From: Micromonospora sp. HNM0581
GTDB lineage: Bacteria > Actinomycetota > Actinomycetes > Mycobacteriales > Micromonosporaceae
Length of the DNA stretch: 49,622 nt
Assembly (NCBI RefSeq): GCF_012726175.1
Contig: NZ_JAASAD010000024.1
Location: 1-49,622, forward strand
Direction: 5' to 3'
Made by a program: the position numbers and the translations under genes. This document shows, piece by piece, positions 33,315 through 41,550 of the stretch. How positions within the stretch are numbered: the first letter of the stretch is position 1; every line of letters starts with the position of its first letter. The notes under the pieces are model-generated. The model made no database searches and had not been told where the DNA came from. It saw nothing but the letters and a program-made list of their open reading frames with translations.

Positions 33315-34449
33315 CGAGCCGCTGAACCAGCAGGAGCAGGTGCGGGAGTTGGACGAGCAGCACCGGCGCGAGGTCGAGGAGGCGCCCGACGACGAGCCGA
33401 CGCCGGCGGACTACATCGAGTTGACCGACATCAGCGAGCTGCGCGACGAGATCCTCACCTACGAGTACGTGCAGAGGCAGCTGACGGCTGTGACGATGTT
33501 CGGCTTCCGGACGCTGTGCCCGGATCTAATGATCGACGATCTCGTCGCGTTCGCGCGGGACTGGCGTCCGGATCTCGTCGTGTGGGACTCGGTGACCTTC
33601 GCCGGTGCGGTCGCGGCGATCGCGAGTGGGGCGGCGCACGGGCGGCTGCTGTTCGGCCTGGATCTGGTCGGCCATGTCCGGCAGCGGCACCTGGAGCTGC
33701 TGCGAGGGCGGGTGCCGGCCCTGCGCGACGACCCGCTGCAGGAGTGGCTCGGCGACGTCCTGGCCCGACACGGCCACCCGTTCACCGAGCAGGCCGTCCT
33801 CGGACAGTTCACCATCGACCCCGTCCCGGCCTCCCTCCGGCTGCCGGTCGACCACCACTACCTGCCGATGCGCTACACCCCCTACAACGGGCCCGCGACC
33901 GTCCCCGACTGGCTACGCGAGCCACCGACCCGGCCCCGGGTCTGTCTCACCCTGGGCCGCTCGTTCCGCGAAACCCTCGGCGGGGACCGGACCGCGGTCA
34001 CCGAACTCCTCGACGCCGTCGCCACCCTCGACGTCGACGTCGTCGCCACCCTGAGCAACAGCCAGATCCCGCCCGGCTACCCCATACCGGACAACGTACG
34101 CACCGTCGAGTTCGTCAACCTCGACGTGCTCCTGCCCACCTGCGCCGCCATCATCCACCACGGCGGATCAGGCACCTCCCAGACCGCACTCATCCACGGC
34201 GTACCCCAGGTCATCGTGCCGTACAAGCTGTGGTGCAACGGCCCGCGGGCCGAACGCATGGAGCGCGCCGGGGTGGCGGTGTGCGGGGTCGCGGGACGGT
34301 CCGCGGCGAGCGAGGTGCGGGCGTTGATCCGACGCGTCCTCGACGAGCCGTCGTTCCGGGCCTGCGCCGGCGACCTGCGCCACGAGATGCTCGCCGCTTC
34401 GACCCCGGCGGAGCTGGTACCGGTGCTGCGGCGGCTCGCGCAGACCTGA
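33154..34449 (+). CDS. GT1 glycosyltransferase, converted twin of 29971-31278
   Basis: This 431-residue GT-B enzyme starts MRVLFTTFAQPTHLHAQVP. The donor signature is AAIIHHGGSGTSQTALIHG and is followed by its own tail (YKLWCNGPRAERMERAGV). The 161 bp at the 5' end and a 533-bp central tract are shared with 29971-31278. The acceptor-domain segment between the tracts (QVRELDEQHRREVEEAPDD region) is distinct. It ends the ketoreductase/aromatase operon. A hairpin that includes the stop codon follows. Confidence 0.92.
   Translation: MRVLFTTFAQPTHLHAQVPLAWALRAAGHDVRVASQPDLTEAITGAGLTAVAVGEPLNQQEQVRELDEQHRREVEEAPDDEPTPADYIELTDISELRDEILTYEYVQRQLTAVTMFGFRTLCPDLMIDDLVAFARDWRPDLVVWDSVTFAGAVAAIASGAAHGRLLFGLDLVGHVRQRHLELLRGRVPALRDDPLQEWLGDVLARHGHPFTEQAVLGQFTIDPVPASLRLPVDHHYLPMRYTPYNGPATVPDWLREPPTRPRVCLTLGRSFRETLGGDRTAVTELLDAVATLDVDVVATLSNSQIPPGYPIPDNVRTVEFVNLDVLLPTCAAIIHHGGSGTSQTALIHGVPQVIVPYKLWCNGPRAERMERAGVAVCGVAGRSAASEVRALIRRVLDEPSFRACAGDLRHEMLAASTPAELVPVLRRLAQT
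33689..34221 (+). repeat. 533-bp inverted repeat, right copy
   Basis: Matches 30205-30737 in reverse complement with two substitutions. The two copies face each other across about 2.95 kb that contain the ketoreductase and aromatase genes. Confidence 0.93.
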
Positions 34450-34483
34450 ACCGGCCGCCTCCCTGTCGGCTGCGGCCGGTTCA
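34447..34483. terminator. Hairpin terminator including a stop codon
   Basis: A 12-bp stem (34447-34458 with 34472-34483) with a 13-nt loop begins at the TGA of the glycosyltransferase. It lies between convergent genes. Confidence 0.75.
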
Positions 34484-34492
34484 CGGCCGGGC

Positions 34493-35710
34493 TCAGACCA
34501 CCCGGACTTCCGGCACATACAGGATCCACTTGCCGCCGGCCTTCCGGAACTCCTGCTCCTTGGCGATGATCTCGTCGGCGTGGTTCCAGGCGAACAACAG
34601 CGCATAGTCGGGGTACGGGGCGGCGAACGCATCCCGCGACCGCACCGGGATGTGCGAACCGGGGGTCAGCCGGCCCTGCTTGTTCGGCGTCGTGTCGGAG
34701 ATGAAGGAGATCAGGTCGGGTCCGATGCCGCAGTAGTTCGTCACCGTCGCGCTCTTCGCGGTCGCGCCGTAGCCGACCACCGTCTGACCGTTGGCCTTCA
34801 ACTGCCGCAGCAGCGTGGTCAGTTCCTCCCTGGCCTGCTCCACCCGGCCGACGAACTGCTTCAGCGTACCTTGCCCGGCGAGGTCACGGCCGTGCTCCTC
34901 GGCCACCAGCGCGGCGACCCGAGCGGAGGCTGGACGGGCGCCGCGCCGCGCGATCGTGTACCGCACTTCGCCGCCGTGCACTGGCAGCCGCTCGACGTCG
35001 ACCAGTTCGAACCTGAACCGTGCCGCCATCGCCTGCACCGACACGGCCGAGAAGAAGTAGAAGTGCTCGTCGTAGATCTGGTCGAACGAGGTGCGGTCGA
35101 CGATCTCGGCGAGGTACGGGTCCTCGAACACGAAGATGCCGTCGGGTGCCAGCAACTCGTCGACGCCGCGGAAGATCGAGTCGAGGTACGGGATGTGGCA
35201 GATGGTGTTCGCGGCGTAGATCACCTGTGCCGGCCCGGATGCGGCCCGGATCTGCTGTGCGGAGGACTCCTGGAAGAATTCGGTGGTCACCTGTACGCCG
35301 TAGGCGCGGGCGACCGCGGCGACGCTCTGCGAGGGCTCGACGCCCAAGTGCCGGATCCCGGCGTCGGCGATGACCTTCAGCATGACGCCGTCGTTGCAGC
35401 CCAACTCGACTAGAAACGCATCGTCGCCGGTCAGCTCGATGTCGATGAAGTGCTTGGCGGTCTGCTCGAAGTGCTTGCGCATAGTGGCCGAGCCCGACGA
35501 CAGGTACGGGTAGTGCCCGTTGAACATCAGGTGCCGCGGAACCTCCTCGATCAGCTGCACCATCGAGCACTGCCCGCACACCCCGACGGCCAGGCGGAAG
35601 AAGAACTCGTCGCCGACGTAGTCCGGCTCCAGAAAGCCGCTGGACAGCGGCTGCGGGCCGAAGTCACAGAACTCGCGCAGTTCCCCACCGCACGTCCGAC
35701 AACTCAACAT
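34493..35710 (-). CDS. dTDP-sugar 3-C-methyltransferase (TylC3/EryBIII type)
   Basis: The 405-residue protein has an N-terminal zinc-binding domain (CRTCGGEL and CGQC), a SAM-binding domain (FLVELGCNDGVMLKVIADAG) and a C-terminal domain with VVGYGATAKSATVTNYCGI. This three-part layout is that of TylC3/EryBIII/SnogG2 sugar C-methyltransferases, which methylate C-3 of dTDP-4-keto-2,6-dideoxysugars. A 3-C-methyl branch is needed for decilonitrose or evernitrose and also for nogalose. I chose the ATG at 35710 because GGGGAT stands 7 nt upstream; the ATG at 35725 would add five residues. A possible promoter lies in the end of the Rieske gene. Confidence 0.92.
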   Translation of the reverse strand: MLSCRTCGGELREFCDFGPQPLSSGFLEPDYVGDEFFFRLAVGVCGQCSMVQLIEEVPRHLMFNGHYPYLSSGSATMRKHFEQTAKHFIDIELTGDDAFLVELGCNDGVMLKVIADAGIRHLGVEPSQSVAAVARAYGVQVTTEFFQESSAQQIRAASGPAQVIYAANTICHIPYLDSIFRGVDELLAPDGIFVFEDPYLAEIVDRTSFDQIYDEHFYFFSAVSVQAMAARFRFELVDVERLPVHGGEVRYTIARRGARPASARVAALVAEEHGRDLAGQGTLKQFVGRVEQAREELTTLLRQLKANGQTVVGYGATAKSATVTNYCGIGPDLISFISDTTPNKQGRLTPGSHIPVRSRDAFAAPYPDYALLFAWNHADEIIAKEQEFRKAGGKWILYVPEVRVV

Positions 35711-35752
35711 GACCGGTATCCCCATTCTCGTGCGGCTGCTGCCGATCCGGTT

Positions 35753-35795
35753 ACCGTCGGCCAAGGCGCTGGTCGTCAGCTCAACGACGACTGGA
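35753..35795 (-). promoter_or_regulatory. Candidate SARP-type promoter of C-methyltransferase
   Basis: Toward the gene: TCCAGTC / TTGAGCT / ACCAGCG at 11-bp spacing, 8 bp, then GACGGT (35758-35753), 42 nt before the ATG at 35710. The first repeats lie in the last codons of the Rieske gene. Confidence 0.45.
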
Positions 35796-36981
35796 CGGCG
35801 GCTAGCGGGCCGGCCTCCGCCGGTTCCCGGTACTCCTCGGCAAGCAGCGCGGCGGCGAGCTTGCGGTAGAACACCGGCACCGCCGGCTCCTTCGGACTGA
35901 GGTGACCGCGTCCGGCAAAACGGGATCCGACGGCCCGCTGCACCTCTTCGAGGCCACGCTGGTCCTCGCCGTTGATCACCGCGGCGTAGGCCTCGTTCCC
36001 CTCGCGGATCTGCTGAAGCTGCTCGGCGTCGGTGCCCTCGACGGTCTGACTCGGCGCCAGGATCCCGCCGCGCACCTCGGTCCGGTCGATCGCGGTCGGG
36101 ATGAAGCTGAGCCAGATCACCGTCTCGCCGGCCGCGGCGAAACTCGTGCAGGGAAAGACCGAGACGTTGTAGACCTGGCATCGCTCCTGTTCGGTCAGCA
36201 GGAGGAACTCCACCTCCTGCGGCTCCTTGAACGGCACCGTGAACCGCAGCACCAGGGGTGAATCGTCGCGCACGTCGGTGTCGGAGCCGCCCGGCGTCGA
36301 CGGCTGGATCGTCTCCGGGTGGAAGCCCATGACGTGATAGTTCTCGTGGACGTTCTCGACGGCGACCTTCCAGTTGCAGTGCCAGTCCTCGACGAACGAA
36401 CCCACCTGCGTCATGGCGCCCAGCTCGTAATTGCCCAGGTCCTCGCCGATGCGGCTCAGGTGGGTGCGCAGCGGCGGTGCGCCGCTGTCGAGGTTGACGA
36501 AGACGAAACTCTGCCACTGTTCGACGGCGAACCCGGGAAGCCGGCAGGTGCCGGGGTCGAAGGCGGGGTTCCCCCGCATGTGCGTCGCAGCGATCAGCTG
36601 GCCGTCCAGGCCGTAGCGCCACAGGTGGTACGGGCAGGTGAAGTGCTCGGCCCGCCCGGCACCGGCCGCGACGACCGGCATCATCCGGTGCCGGCAGATC
36701 GGCGACATCGCGTTGAGTGCGCCGGTGCGGTCGCGGGTCAGCAGCAACGGCTCCCCCGCGATCGTCAGCGCGAGGTAATCGCCGGGCCCGGCGAGCTGGT
36801 CCGCCCGGGCCACCATGATCCACGAGCGGCGGAAGATCCGGTCCAGTTCCAGCTCATACAGCTCGGGCGAGGTGAACGCTCGTGGCGGCAGGCTGATCCA
36901 CGGCGGCTGCGGCGTCACGTACTCACGTAACTGGTCCAACAGGGCGTCGAGCTCCCCGCTGCCCCGGTTCGGTGTCGTCAT
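35776..36981 (-). CDS. Rieske non-heme iron oxygenase (SnoT-like candidate)
   Basis: The 401-residue protein binds a [2Fe-2S] cluster through Cys96-x-His98 (CRHR) and Cys116-x2-His119 (CPYHLWRYG). The catalytic iron site is the ENVHENYHVMGFH block. It is a Rieske oxygenase alpha subunit. Nogalamycin has such an enzyme, SnoT, reported (from memory) to hydroxylate the aminosugar before ring bridging. The neighbouring PhyH-type gene supports an equivalent role. Electron-transfer partners are not in the window. I chose the ATG at 36981 for GAAGAGAG upstream; a TTG at 37062 is less likely. Leucine 18 is TTA. Confidence 0.85.
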   Translation of the reverse strand: MTTPNRGSGELDALLDQLREYVTPQPPWISLPPRAFTSPELYELELDRIFRRSWIMVARADQLAGPGDYLALTIAGEPLLLTRDRTGALNAMSPICRHRMMPVVAAGAGRAEHFTCPYHLWRYGLDGQLIAATHMRGNPAFDPGTCRLPGFAVEQWQSFVFVNLDSGAPPLRTHLSRIGEDLGNYELGAMTQVGSFVEDWHCNWKVAVENVHENYHVMGFHPETIQPSTPGGSDTDVRDDSPLVLRFTVPFKEPQEVEFLLLTEQERCQVYNVSVFPCTSFAAAGETVIWLSFIPTAIDRTEVRGGILAPSQTVEGTDAEQLQQIREGNEAYAAVINGEDQRGLEEVQRAVGSRFAGRGHLSPKEPAVPVFYRKLAAALLAEEYREPAEAGPLAAVQSSLS

Positions 36982-37023
36982 CAGAACCCGACTCTCTTCC
37001 CGGTCGTAGGGCTGGAACTCCGG

Positions 37024-37066
37024 ACGATCCCAGGCTGCGCTCGAAACGGACTCGGGCAGCAAGCAC
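37024..37066 (-). promoter_or_regulatory. Candidate SARP-type promoter of Rieske oxygenase
   Basis: Toward the gene: GTGCTTG / CCGAGTC / TCGAGCG at 11-bp spacing, 8 bp, then GATCGT (37029-37024), 42 nt before the ATG at 36981. Confidence 0.5.
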
Positions 37067-37082
37067 GCCGGGCCGGTGCGGG

Positions 37083-37125
37083 TCTACCGGCTGACGCGAA
37101 GGACTCGAGCGGCGCGCCGCACCCT
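37083..37125 (+). promoter_or_regulatory. Candidate SARP-type promoter of PhyH-type dioxygenase
   Basis: TCTACCG / ACGCGAA / TCGAGCG at 11-bp spacing, 8 bp, then CACCCT (37120-37125), 36 nt before the ATG at 37162. Confidence 0.45.
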
Positions 37126-37161
37126 GTGGGCGGCAGTCACCGTGACGGGAGGACGTAGTCC

Positions 37162-37947
37162 ATGGGAGACACAGGCGCGCGAAGCATGATCGATCCGATT
37201 TCTGACGAGACCATCCGCCGCTACCGGGAACAGGGCTTCGTCCACGTGTCGGGCGTGCTCGACGCCGGCGAGGTGGCCCGGTATGCCGAGGCGGCCGTCC
37301 AGCTCCTCGACAGCCACATGGAGATCTGGGACGGCGTCAACGGTGTCGAGGTTAACTACGTCGCGCAGGCCTGGCGCAAGAGCGACACGATCCGGGAACT
37401 GGCCCTTCACCCGGCGATCGGTTCGATCGCGCTGCAGCTCGCCGATGGCCCGATGCGGCTGTACACCAGCGAGGTGCTCGCGAAGGAGCCGCACAAGGCG
37501 GCGCCGACGCTCGTACACGACGACGAGACCGGGCTTCCGTTGTCGTCGTTGTCGCGGGCCTTGACCGCCTGGGTGGCGCTGTCCGACGTCCCGGTCGAGC
37601 GCGGCTGCCTGTCGTACGTGCCCCGTTCGCACCTGCGACCGCCCGAGCACCGGCAGGAGCACATGACGAGTTTCGAGGAGTTCGCCGACATCACCGACAT
37701 CTGGCCGGAGTTCCCGTGGCAGCCGCGGGTGACCGTGCCACTGCGCGCCGGTGACGTGGCGTTTCACCACTGCCGTACCGTGCATCTGGCCGGTAGCAAC
37801 ACGTCCGACGCACGTCGGATGGGCCACGGCATCGTGTACGTCAACGCTGACGCCACCTACCGCCCCGGCGTCCAGGACGGGCACATGGCGGGATTCGAGC
37901 CCGGCCAGCCGCTGGACGACGAGGGATTCCCGCCCATCACCCTGTAG
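37162..37947 (+). CDS. Fe(II)/2-oxoglutarate dioxygenase, PhyH family (SnoK/SnoN-like)
   Basis: This 261-residue cupin dioxygenase has the facial triad His119-x-Asp121 (TLVHDDETG) and His208 (FHHCRTVHLAGSN), with Arg218 or Arg219 for 2-oxoglutarate. PhyH-type enzymes in nogalamycin biosynthesis (SnoK, SnoN) form the C-C bond joining the aminosugar to the aglycone and epimerise the sugar. One such gene is present here, next to a Rieske oxygenase. I infer a carbon-bridged aminosugar, as in arugomycin. GGGAGGACG precedes the ATG. Its end overlaps the convergent ketoreductase by 11 bp. Confidence 0.85.
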   Translation: MGDTGARSMIDPISDETIRRYREQGFVHVSGVLDAGEVARYAEAAVQLLDSHMEIWDGVNGVEVNYVAQAWRKSDTIRELALHPAIGSIALQLADGPMRLYTSEVLAKEPHKAAPTLVHDDETGLPLSSLSRALTAWVALSDVPVERGCLSYVPRSHLRPPEHRQEHMTSFEEFADITDIWPEFPWQPRVTVPLRAGDVAFHHCRTVHLAGSNTSDARRMGHGIVYVNADATYRPGVQDGHMAGFEPGQPLDDEGFPPITL

Positions 37948-38695
37948 CGCGGAGGGAGGAGAGGTAGCGGGCCAGGGCTACGCGGTGGTAGCCCGGCCCG
38001 AAACCCAACGCCCTCACCTCCGGTACGAGCGTGCGCAGCTTGGCGATCGACGGGCAGTGCGACACTGTCGAGTCGAGGAGCACCCGCTCGGCCGTCACGC
38101 CGAGATGCCGCTCCAGGACGTCGATCACGGCCGCGATCTCAGCGCAGTCCCCCGACGCCACGTTGACGACCTCGTCAGTGACGCCGGCGGCGAGCAGCCG
38201 GTCGACGACCGTCATCCAGTCCTCGACGTGGACGATGTCGCGCCGGGCGCCTGGTTGGACCGTGACGCGTCCGGCACGAAGCTGCCGGATGATTGCGGGC
38301 ACGAGCCGGAACTCCGGTTCCCCGGGACCGAGCACGTACCCGAGGCGCAGGATCAGGTATGGAATGCCGCAGTCGCGGATCATCCCTTCCAGATCCAGCT
38401 TGTGCCGTCCGTACGGGAGGGCCGGCTCGACGGGGTCGTCTTCGCGTCCCTGGCAACCCGGCCCGCCGTACATGCTGACGGTCGAGAAGAACACCAACTG
38501 CCGGCCGTCGCGCACACAGTCCCGGAGTGTGTCGGCCACCAGCCGAGCCTCACGCTCGTGCTCGGCGGCCGGCAGCGGGTGCCTCGGTACCCCGGCAGCG
38601 AGCACGGTGACGCGGGGGTACGCGTCCGCGAGCGGCCGCAGATGCCGGGCGAGGAAACCGCTGCCGATCAGGCGCATCGGGTCGGCACCGGTCAC
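37937..38695 (-). CDS. dTDP-4-ketosugar reductase, second
   Basis: The 252-residue extended SDR is short for its family. It has a modified cofactor loop (MRLIGSGFLARHL), VFFSTVSMYGGPG and the catalytic YGRHK. Residues near the end (LGFGPGYHRVALARYL) are as in deoxysugar 4-ketoreductases. The GTG start overlaps the ACP stop by 4 nt, so it is the last gene of the minimal-PKS operon. It probably acts on a different dTDP-sugar from the reductase at 26504-27430. Confidence 0.78.
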   Translation of the reverse strand: MTGADPMRLIGSGFLARHLRPLADAYPRVTVLAAGVPRHPLPAAEHEREARLVADTLRDCVRDGRQLVFFSTVSMYGGPGCQGREDDPVEPALPYGRHKLDLEGMIRDCGIPYLILRLGYVLGPGEPEFRLVPAIIRQLRAGRVTVQPGARRDIVHVEDWMTVVDRLLAAGVTDEVVNVASGDCAEIAAVIDVLERHLGVTAERVLLDSTVSHCPSIAKLRTLVPEVRALGFGPGYHRVALARYLSSLRATG

Positions 38696-38961
38696 CGGAC
38701 CTGGGCGAGGCGGTCATTGACCAGGTCGCCTAGCTGATTCAGCGTCCGCACCTCGGCCACCTCCTCCTCGGGCAGCGAGATACCGAACCGCCGTTCGACG
38801 GCGCTCGACGCTTCGAGCAACGCGAGGGAGTCGTAGCCCAGGTCGGCCAGCGGGACCTCGCCGAGGTCTTCGGCGGCCGCGTCGACGGGCTCCGCTGCGC
38901 CGGCGCAGGTGGCCAGGATGGTCATCAGATCGGGAATGCTCAATCGGACGGACTGACTCAT
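38692..38961 (-). CDS. Type II PKS acyl carrier protein
   Basis: This 89-residue protein carries the phosphopantetheine site LGYDSLALLE with Ser45. The length and helix pattern are those of aromatic PKS ACPs. I chose the ATG at 38961 because AAAGGA stands 6 nt upstream; an ATG at 38976 overlapping the previous stop would add five residues. It is the third gene of the KS-CLF-ACP cassette. Confidence 0.93.
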   Translation of the reverse strand: MSQSVRLSIPDLMTILATCAGAAEPVDAAAEDLGEVPLADLGYDSLALLEASSAVERRFGISLPEEEVAEVRTLNQLGDLVNDRLAQVR

Positions 38962-38972
38962 CAGTTTTCCTT

Positions 38973-40172
38973 TCATGGGGCACGTACAACCAGTGCGCTG
39001 TTGAAGCCCTGCCGGCCGCGGGCCAGCACCAGGGCAACCGACGCCGTCAGGGGCCGGGGGGCCTCGACCAGGTCGAGGGCGTAGTCCGCGACGACGTTCA
39101 CGGTCGGCGGGATAACCTTGTCGCGCAGCGCGAGCAGCGCGGTCGCCACGTCGAGCGGGCCGGCGCCGGAGTACAGGCGACCGGTCATCGTCTTGGGCGC
39201 GGTGACCGGGACGCCACGCGGGCCGAAGAGGTCGACGATCACCTCGGCCTCCGCCCGGTCGGCGTCCGCGTCGCCGGCTGCGTCGGCGAAGACCACGCCG
39301 ACCTCGTCCGGGCCGACCCCAGCGTCGGCGAGGGCCGCCCGCACGGCACGCCTGAGGTTGCCCGGACGACCCGAGCCCGGTGAGGGATCGAACGTGGCGG
39401 CGTACCCGGCGATCTCGCCGTAGACGTGGGCACCACGCTCGCGGGCCCAGTCGCCGTCCTCGACGGTGAGGATGGCGCCGCCCTCGCCGGGCACGTGGCC
39501 GTTCGCCTTGCGGTCAAAGGGAAGGTAGGCATGGCGCGGGTCGTCGGCGGTGGACAGCATGCCGCTGGAGATCAGCGCGGCCAGCCCGTACGGGGACAGC
39601 GCGGAGTCCATCCCACCGGTGAGCACGAGCGGCGCGCCCTTTCGGACGGAGCGGCGGGCGTGCGCGATGGCGTCGAGACCACCGGCCTGGTCGGCGACGA
39701 GTACACCGATCGGGCCGCGCATGTCGTGCCGGATCGAGATCTGGCCGGAGTTGACGGCGTAGAACCAGGCAAACGACTGGTAAACGCTGACGTGGCTCGG
39801 TCCGTCGGCGCACAGGTGCTCGAGCTCTTTTTGTCCGAACGCGAATCCGCCCGACGCGCTCGCGGTCGACACGCCGAGGTCGGTCGCGGTCAGCGCCGAC
39901 CGGTCGATGTCGGCGTCGGCGACCGCCCAGTCCGCGGCGGCCAGTGCGAACCTGGTCATGCGATCGGTCTGCGGCAGCAGCCGGCTGGGCAGGTGGTTCT
40001 CGGCGTCGAAGCCGGTGACCACGCCGCCGAGGCGGCTCGGGTAGTCCTCGACGTCGAACAGGTCGATTCTCCCGATCGCGCTGCGGCCCCGCAGGGTCGC
40101 CGCCCAGTAGTCCCCGGCACCGACGCCGTTGGGCGCGACGACGCCGAGCCCTGTCACCACGGCGGTGCTCAT
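38973..40172 (-). CDS. Chain-length factor (KS beta)
   Basis: The 399-residue ketosynthase homologue has glutamine in place of the active-site cysteine (VLVADQAGGLDA, Gln162). That is diagnostic of chain-length factors, which also drive decarboxylative priming. It forms a heterodimer with the KS alpha, whose stop overlaps its start by 4 nt. In anthracycline systems the pair makes a decaketide; the sequence here does not prove chain length. Confidence 0.95.
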   Translation of the reverse strand: MSTAVVTGLGVVAPNGVGAGDYWAATLRGRSAIGRIDLFDVEDYPSRLGGVVTGFDAENHLPSRLLPQTDRMTRFALAAADWAVADADIDRSALTATDLGVSTASASGGFAFGQKELEHLCADGPSHVSVYQSFAWFYAVNSGQISIRHDMRGPIGVLVADQAGGLDAIAHARRSVRKGAPLVLTGGMDSALSPYGLAALISSGMLSTADDPRHAYLPFDRKANGHVPGEGGAILTVEDGDWARERGAHVYGEIAGYAATFDPSPGSGRPGNLRRAVRAALADAGVGPDEVGVVFADAAGDADADRAEAEVIVDLFGPRGVPVTAPKTMTGRLYSGAGPLDVATALLALRDKVIPPTVNVVADYALDLVEAPRPLTASVALVLARGRQGFNSALVVRAP

Positions 40173-41440
40173 GCTGCCACCGCCTCGGGCGCGGCGAGCA
40201 CCATCGCGCTTTGGAATCCGCCGAAGCCGCTGCCCACGGTCAGCACTGTGGAGAGCTTGCGTTGCCTGGCCTCGCGTGGCACGTAGTCCAGGTCCAGCTC
40301 CGCGTCGGGGTGGTGGAGGTTGGCGGTCGGTGGCACGACGTCGAACTCGATCGCCATCGCGCTGGCGGCGACCTCGATCGCTCCGACGGCGCCGAGCGAG
40401 TGTCCGATGACCGGCTTGATGGAGCTGATCGGCAAGTCGTAGGCGTGCATGCCGAGGCTCCGCTTGAGCGCCTGGGTCTCGTGGCGGTCGTTCTGTCTGG
40501 TCGCGGTGCCGTGCGCATTGACGTAGTCGATGGCGGTGGCCGGGATGCGGGCGGTGTCGAGGGCGGCGCGGATCGCCGCGGCCATCTCCTGCCCGTCGGG
40601 CCGCAGGCCGGTCATGTGGAAGGCGTTGCCACGGGAGGCGTACCCGCGGATCTCGGCGTAGATGTGCGCGTCGCGGCGGCGCGCGCTCTGCAGTTCCTCC
40701 AAGACCAGGACCGCCGAGCCCTCGCCGAGCACGAACCCGTTACGCGTACGGTCGAACGGCCGCGCGGCGGTGCCTGGATCGTCGTTGGTGTTGGACGTGG
40801 CCTTGATGGCGTCGAAGCAGGCAACCGTGATCGGCGCGATCGGCGCGTCGGTGGCGCCGGCGATCATCATATCGACCGATCCGTCGCGGATGAGGTCCCA
40901 GGCGTGTCCCACCGCGTCGATGCCGGAGGTGCACCCGGCCGACACGACGGCGTTGGGTCCTTCCGCGCCGGCGGCCCAGGCCACCTCGGCCGCCATCGAG
41001 CTGGGCACGAAGTAGTCGTACAGATCGGGGCCGGCGAGCCGATGGTCGACGAGCCAGTCGCGCCCTTCGTGGCTGACCGCGCGGTAGCGCTCCTCCAACC
41101 GCAGCGTGGCGCCAACGGCGGTACCGAGACTCACCCCGACCCGGTGCGCGTCGTCGCGGTCGACGACGAGGCCGCTGTCGCTCATCGCCTCCCGCGTGGC
41201 GGTGAGCGCGAACAGGGCGGCCCGGTCCAAGCGCCCGATGTCGTGCTCGCTGAAGCCGTACTGGAACGGATCGAAGTCACACTCGGCAGCGATCCGCGAC
41301 CGGAAGTCGGTGGAGTCGAAGGCGGTGATCAGGCGGGTCATCGGGGTGCCCGCCACGATGCGTTCCCAGAAGGCCTTCGCTCCCAACCCGCCGGGCGCGA
41401 CGACGCCGATCCCGGTGATGACGACCCGACGTTGATTCAC
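40169..41440 (-). CDS. Type II PKS ketosynthase (KS alpha)
   Basis: This 423-residue thiolase-fold condensing enzyme has the active cysteine Cys170 (VVSAGCTSGIDAVGHAW), the YVNAHGTATRQND histidine and the GHSLGAVGAIE histidine. With the chain-length factor and ACP it builds the poly-beta-ketone from malonyl units. The nearby absence of a KSIII and acyltransferase suggests an acetate starter, as in nogalamycin. It leads the four-gene operon KS-CLF-ACP-ketoreductase, all with short overlaps or gaps. Confidence 0.96.
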   Translation of the reverse strand: MNQRRVVITGIGVVAPGGLGAKAFWERIVAGTPMTRLITAFDSTDFRSRIAAECDFDPFQYGFSEHDIGRLDRAALFALTATREAMSDSGLVVDRDDAHRVGVSLGTAVGATLRLEERYRAVSHEGRDWLVDHRLAGPDLYDYFVPSSMAAEVAWAAGAEGPNAVVSAGCTSGIDAVGHAWDLIRDGSVDMMIAGATDAPIAPITVACFDAIKATSNTNDDPGTAARPFDRTRNGFVLGEGSAVLVLEELQSARRRDAHIYAEIRGYASRGNAFHMTGLRPDGQEMAAAIRAALDTARIPATAIDYVNAHGTATRQNDRHETQALKRSLGMHAYDLPISSIKPVIGHSLGAVGAIEVAASAMAIEFDVVPPTANLHHPDAELDLDYVPREARQRKLSTVLTVGSGFGGFQSAMVLAAPEAVAA

Positions 41441-41494
41441 GCAGACTCCCCCGCTCTTGCGGACCTGCTCATTGGTGCCGGTCTCCTACGATCG

Positions 41495-41537
41495 ACGATG
41501 GAGTCGCGGGCTCGAGCCGAGGTCGAGCGTGTCTGGA
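41495..41537 (-). promoter_or_regulatory. Candidate SARP-type promoter of the minimal PKS operon
   Basis: Toward the gene: TCCAGAC / TCGACCT / TCGAGCC at 11-bp spacing, 8 bp, then CATCGT (41500-41495), 54 nt before the ATG at 41440. Confidence 0.6.
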
Positions 41538-41550
41538 GCGGGTGTCTCTC

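Noticed and set aside
38973..40172. A second active ketosynthase.
   Set aside because: The active-site cysteine is replaced by glutamine, which marks a chain-length factor.
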